Positions 55,601-58,600 of a stretch of 64,000 nucleotides of DNA are shown piece after piece (position 1 is the stretch's first letter; each line of letters starts with the position of its first letter). The DNA is from Epiperipatus broadwayi. Lineage: Eukaryota; Onychophora; Udeonychophora; Euonychophora; Peripatidae. The notes below the pieces were generated by a model. The model was not told the origin of the DNA, did not search any database, and saw only the letters and a list, made by a program, of their open reading frames with translations. The stretch covers positions 58,085 to 122,084 of the forward strand of contig JAQFVV010001054.1 in assembly GCA_028023455.1 (NCBI GenBank). Direction: 5' to 3'. Made by a program: the position numbers and the translations under genes.

Positions 55601-58600
55601 AATATTATAATTTTTTTAGAAACTGTAAAGATTACACAGAAAAAGAAAGACCCACAAATGAATAGGAAAATAAACATTTCCAAATACTATTTAGAAAATA
55701 TTTGTTTTATTTACACATATAATTCATTAATACATATAGGTGTTATATTAAGTAAAATAAAAGCTTACATTAAAAGAAACCAACACCCAAATTTACACAT
55801 TTCATCAGTATCTTGTAGCTGTACCACAATATTGACATCACACTAGTTTCTGATCCTAATTATCTCCCCCCAACTCAGTGGAAAATACTAGTATCTTCTG
55901 ATTGCACAATGCTTGCAAGTCCAATATGAAATGGATTAGAATAATACTTAAAGAAGATCGCAAGCTGTTATATCAGAGACATATAGATGCATGTACAGAA
56001 AAATAGCCAAAATTAAATACAGAAATAATTATTAGACCCTAGCATTATCTATAATCAAAAAAAGAACATATTTATGTTCTAAAGATGAAGCTGGGTAATG
56101 ATCATAAACAACTAGCTTGTATTTTTTTTTCTGTTAGAAAATTTTTAAACGTTTTGGATATACTATTAGTGTTAACACCCTAAACTTAGAAGTACATCTT
56201 ATATATATATATCATAAATCTAGAAGCTAAGGGGAAAAAACATATGGAAATATATTAAATTAGATTATTTGCTTCCAAACTAATTTCCTCTGAAACTGGT
56301 ATTTTGATACATTAACTTTTCTAAAGTTAATTATTCTTATATCACATTAATTGTATTTAAAAACATAACAATCTGCTTTTCATTTTATTGTACTTTATAG
56401 ATATTCTCCTTACTAAACAGCAACGACTTGAACCAGAAACAGATTTTGATTCACAAATCTCAAACAATCCTATCCAGAGATTAATTCTCAGCAAATACTA
56501 GAGACTAGCTATCAATCTGATTTTTAATGATGTAATGTCACTCAATAGTCTCCTTCAACTGTTGAATTTATTCAGTATATGATTTTTTTTTTTTTTTCAA
56601 ATAAAGGAACTTATAGATATTCCCGCTAGGAGATAGATTCATCAGTAGCTTTATTAAGTCCTTCAATTCTGCCATTGCAGCCATAGATTATATCGACATT
56701 AACTATGTGGTCTATGGTTTGTCTTTGTCCATATCTTCATAGATCAATGGTTATTAAATTCCATTTATAAAGTAGATGAATACAATGACTATGAGTTGAC
56801 CTGAACCTGAAAAAAGTCCAACTGTGTCTAGAAAAAAACAAATCCATCTGCATTTTTATTGGTAGATGTGAAAAAAAAGAAATTTGTTTGGAACCTCATA
56901 AAAAGTCCATTTCTTATGCCATAATTTATCAGTTACAGATTTTTGGTTGAATATCCTGAAAAATATCTTGGATTCAAAATGAAACTTAGATAATAAACCT
57001 ATATCTTGAGTTAATGGCAAGTGCAATCTATTTAACAGCTTTTAATATATTTTCTGTGAGACAATTTCTCTTCCGATATCCGATGGTTGACAAAAAAAAA
57101 AAAACCCAGGAAGTTAACACATATCAGTAACACTTTACATGGTAATATTTAATGGTTCATCCAGAAACTTAATATGGATACATTTTCTTCAAACCCAGGC
57201 ACAGCATTCACCAGTAGAATATGCACAAAGAAATTTATTTGTAACATGTTTGCATACTGGTTAGCTTTCCAAAAAAGTTTTTAGCAAAAATTATTTTAAA
57301 TCTGACTTTAAATAAATGAAGAAAATAAATTAGGCTAAGATTGTGTTTCAGATTATTGTTTATTTATGCTGATAACAATGCTTTACCTTTATAAAAGATA
57401 TCCTTTCCAGTAGAAGAAAAATTTCTCAATAAGGATATAAAAAGTGTAGAAATCTTTATCAAAAATTGAAATCTTATACCTAATTCAATAAACGCAATAT
57501 GTTCAAGTTTTCACTTAAACAACACAAAAACATCTCGTAATCTGAATGTCTTCAACTAAAGACTGAATTGTAGTGATCCAATAAGAAAAGCTCATTATAT
57601 TAAGATCCCATAAGATTGGTCTTGAAATCTACAAACTTCTTCAAAGATTCATTAATAAACTTGCACAACAAATAACTGACATTTTCTCTTAAAATGCAAA
57701 CGTTTTCCTGGAGAATGTTCACTAATTTACATTTCTAGTGTGAGTAGATTCCATGCAAACATTTCTTGAATATTACTAAAGAACTAAACTCAGTTTGATT
57801 CAGCAGTTATTGTTAGAAGATATGATAAATGCAAAAGAAATTTTTTCTTACAAACATCTAAGGCATTGATAATCCCACTTCTACAATTTTCCATTAATAT
57901 AGATTTAAAAAAAAAAGCTTGCAACTTTACCTGCGAATAAAAAAGTTGTCTGAGCTCATTTAAGCAATCATGTACAGCAGATAGGATTACTCAGCAAACT
58001 TAGACTGAAGAGACAACTATTTCTGAAAGGAAACACATTGTTTTGAACCAAGGTGAAAAATATATACTCTCTGAAATTACAATAGCTTATGAATCCAAAT
58101 GATTATTATGCTCTTGACATCGTATTATCACATGACACAATAAGGAAAATGGAGAGTACTATTTCTTTAAACAACAACTTCCAAATCAAGTCACCTACAA
58201 TATTATTAAGTATGCAATTTGAAATAATCTCATCAGATAATGCCACCTTATATCATTCTAGCTAACCATGCATTTATATTATCATTAAAACTGACAGTTA
58301 ATGATTAGTGATATAATTAAATATAAATTGATAGGATAATAAAGATTAACAGCATCTGATTTTGCAATAGTTGCCTGCTATCTATAAGAATGTACTAGAC
58401 AAAATCAGCAATGACCCCTGATAAAGAATAAAGAGTTACACAAAGACATTATTCATAGAGCAATAAAGTTGTTTGCTAAATAAAAAATGGTCTCCAGTTT
58501 CAACGGTCAGCTCTCCTCACTGGTTATTTACAGTAAAACTTTTACTTCAAAATGAATCAAATAAAAAATATTTCCATTTATGATTAAAAACAATCTAGCA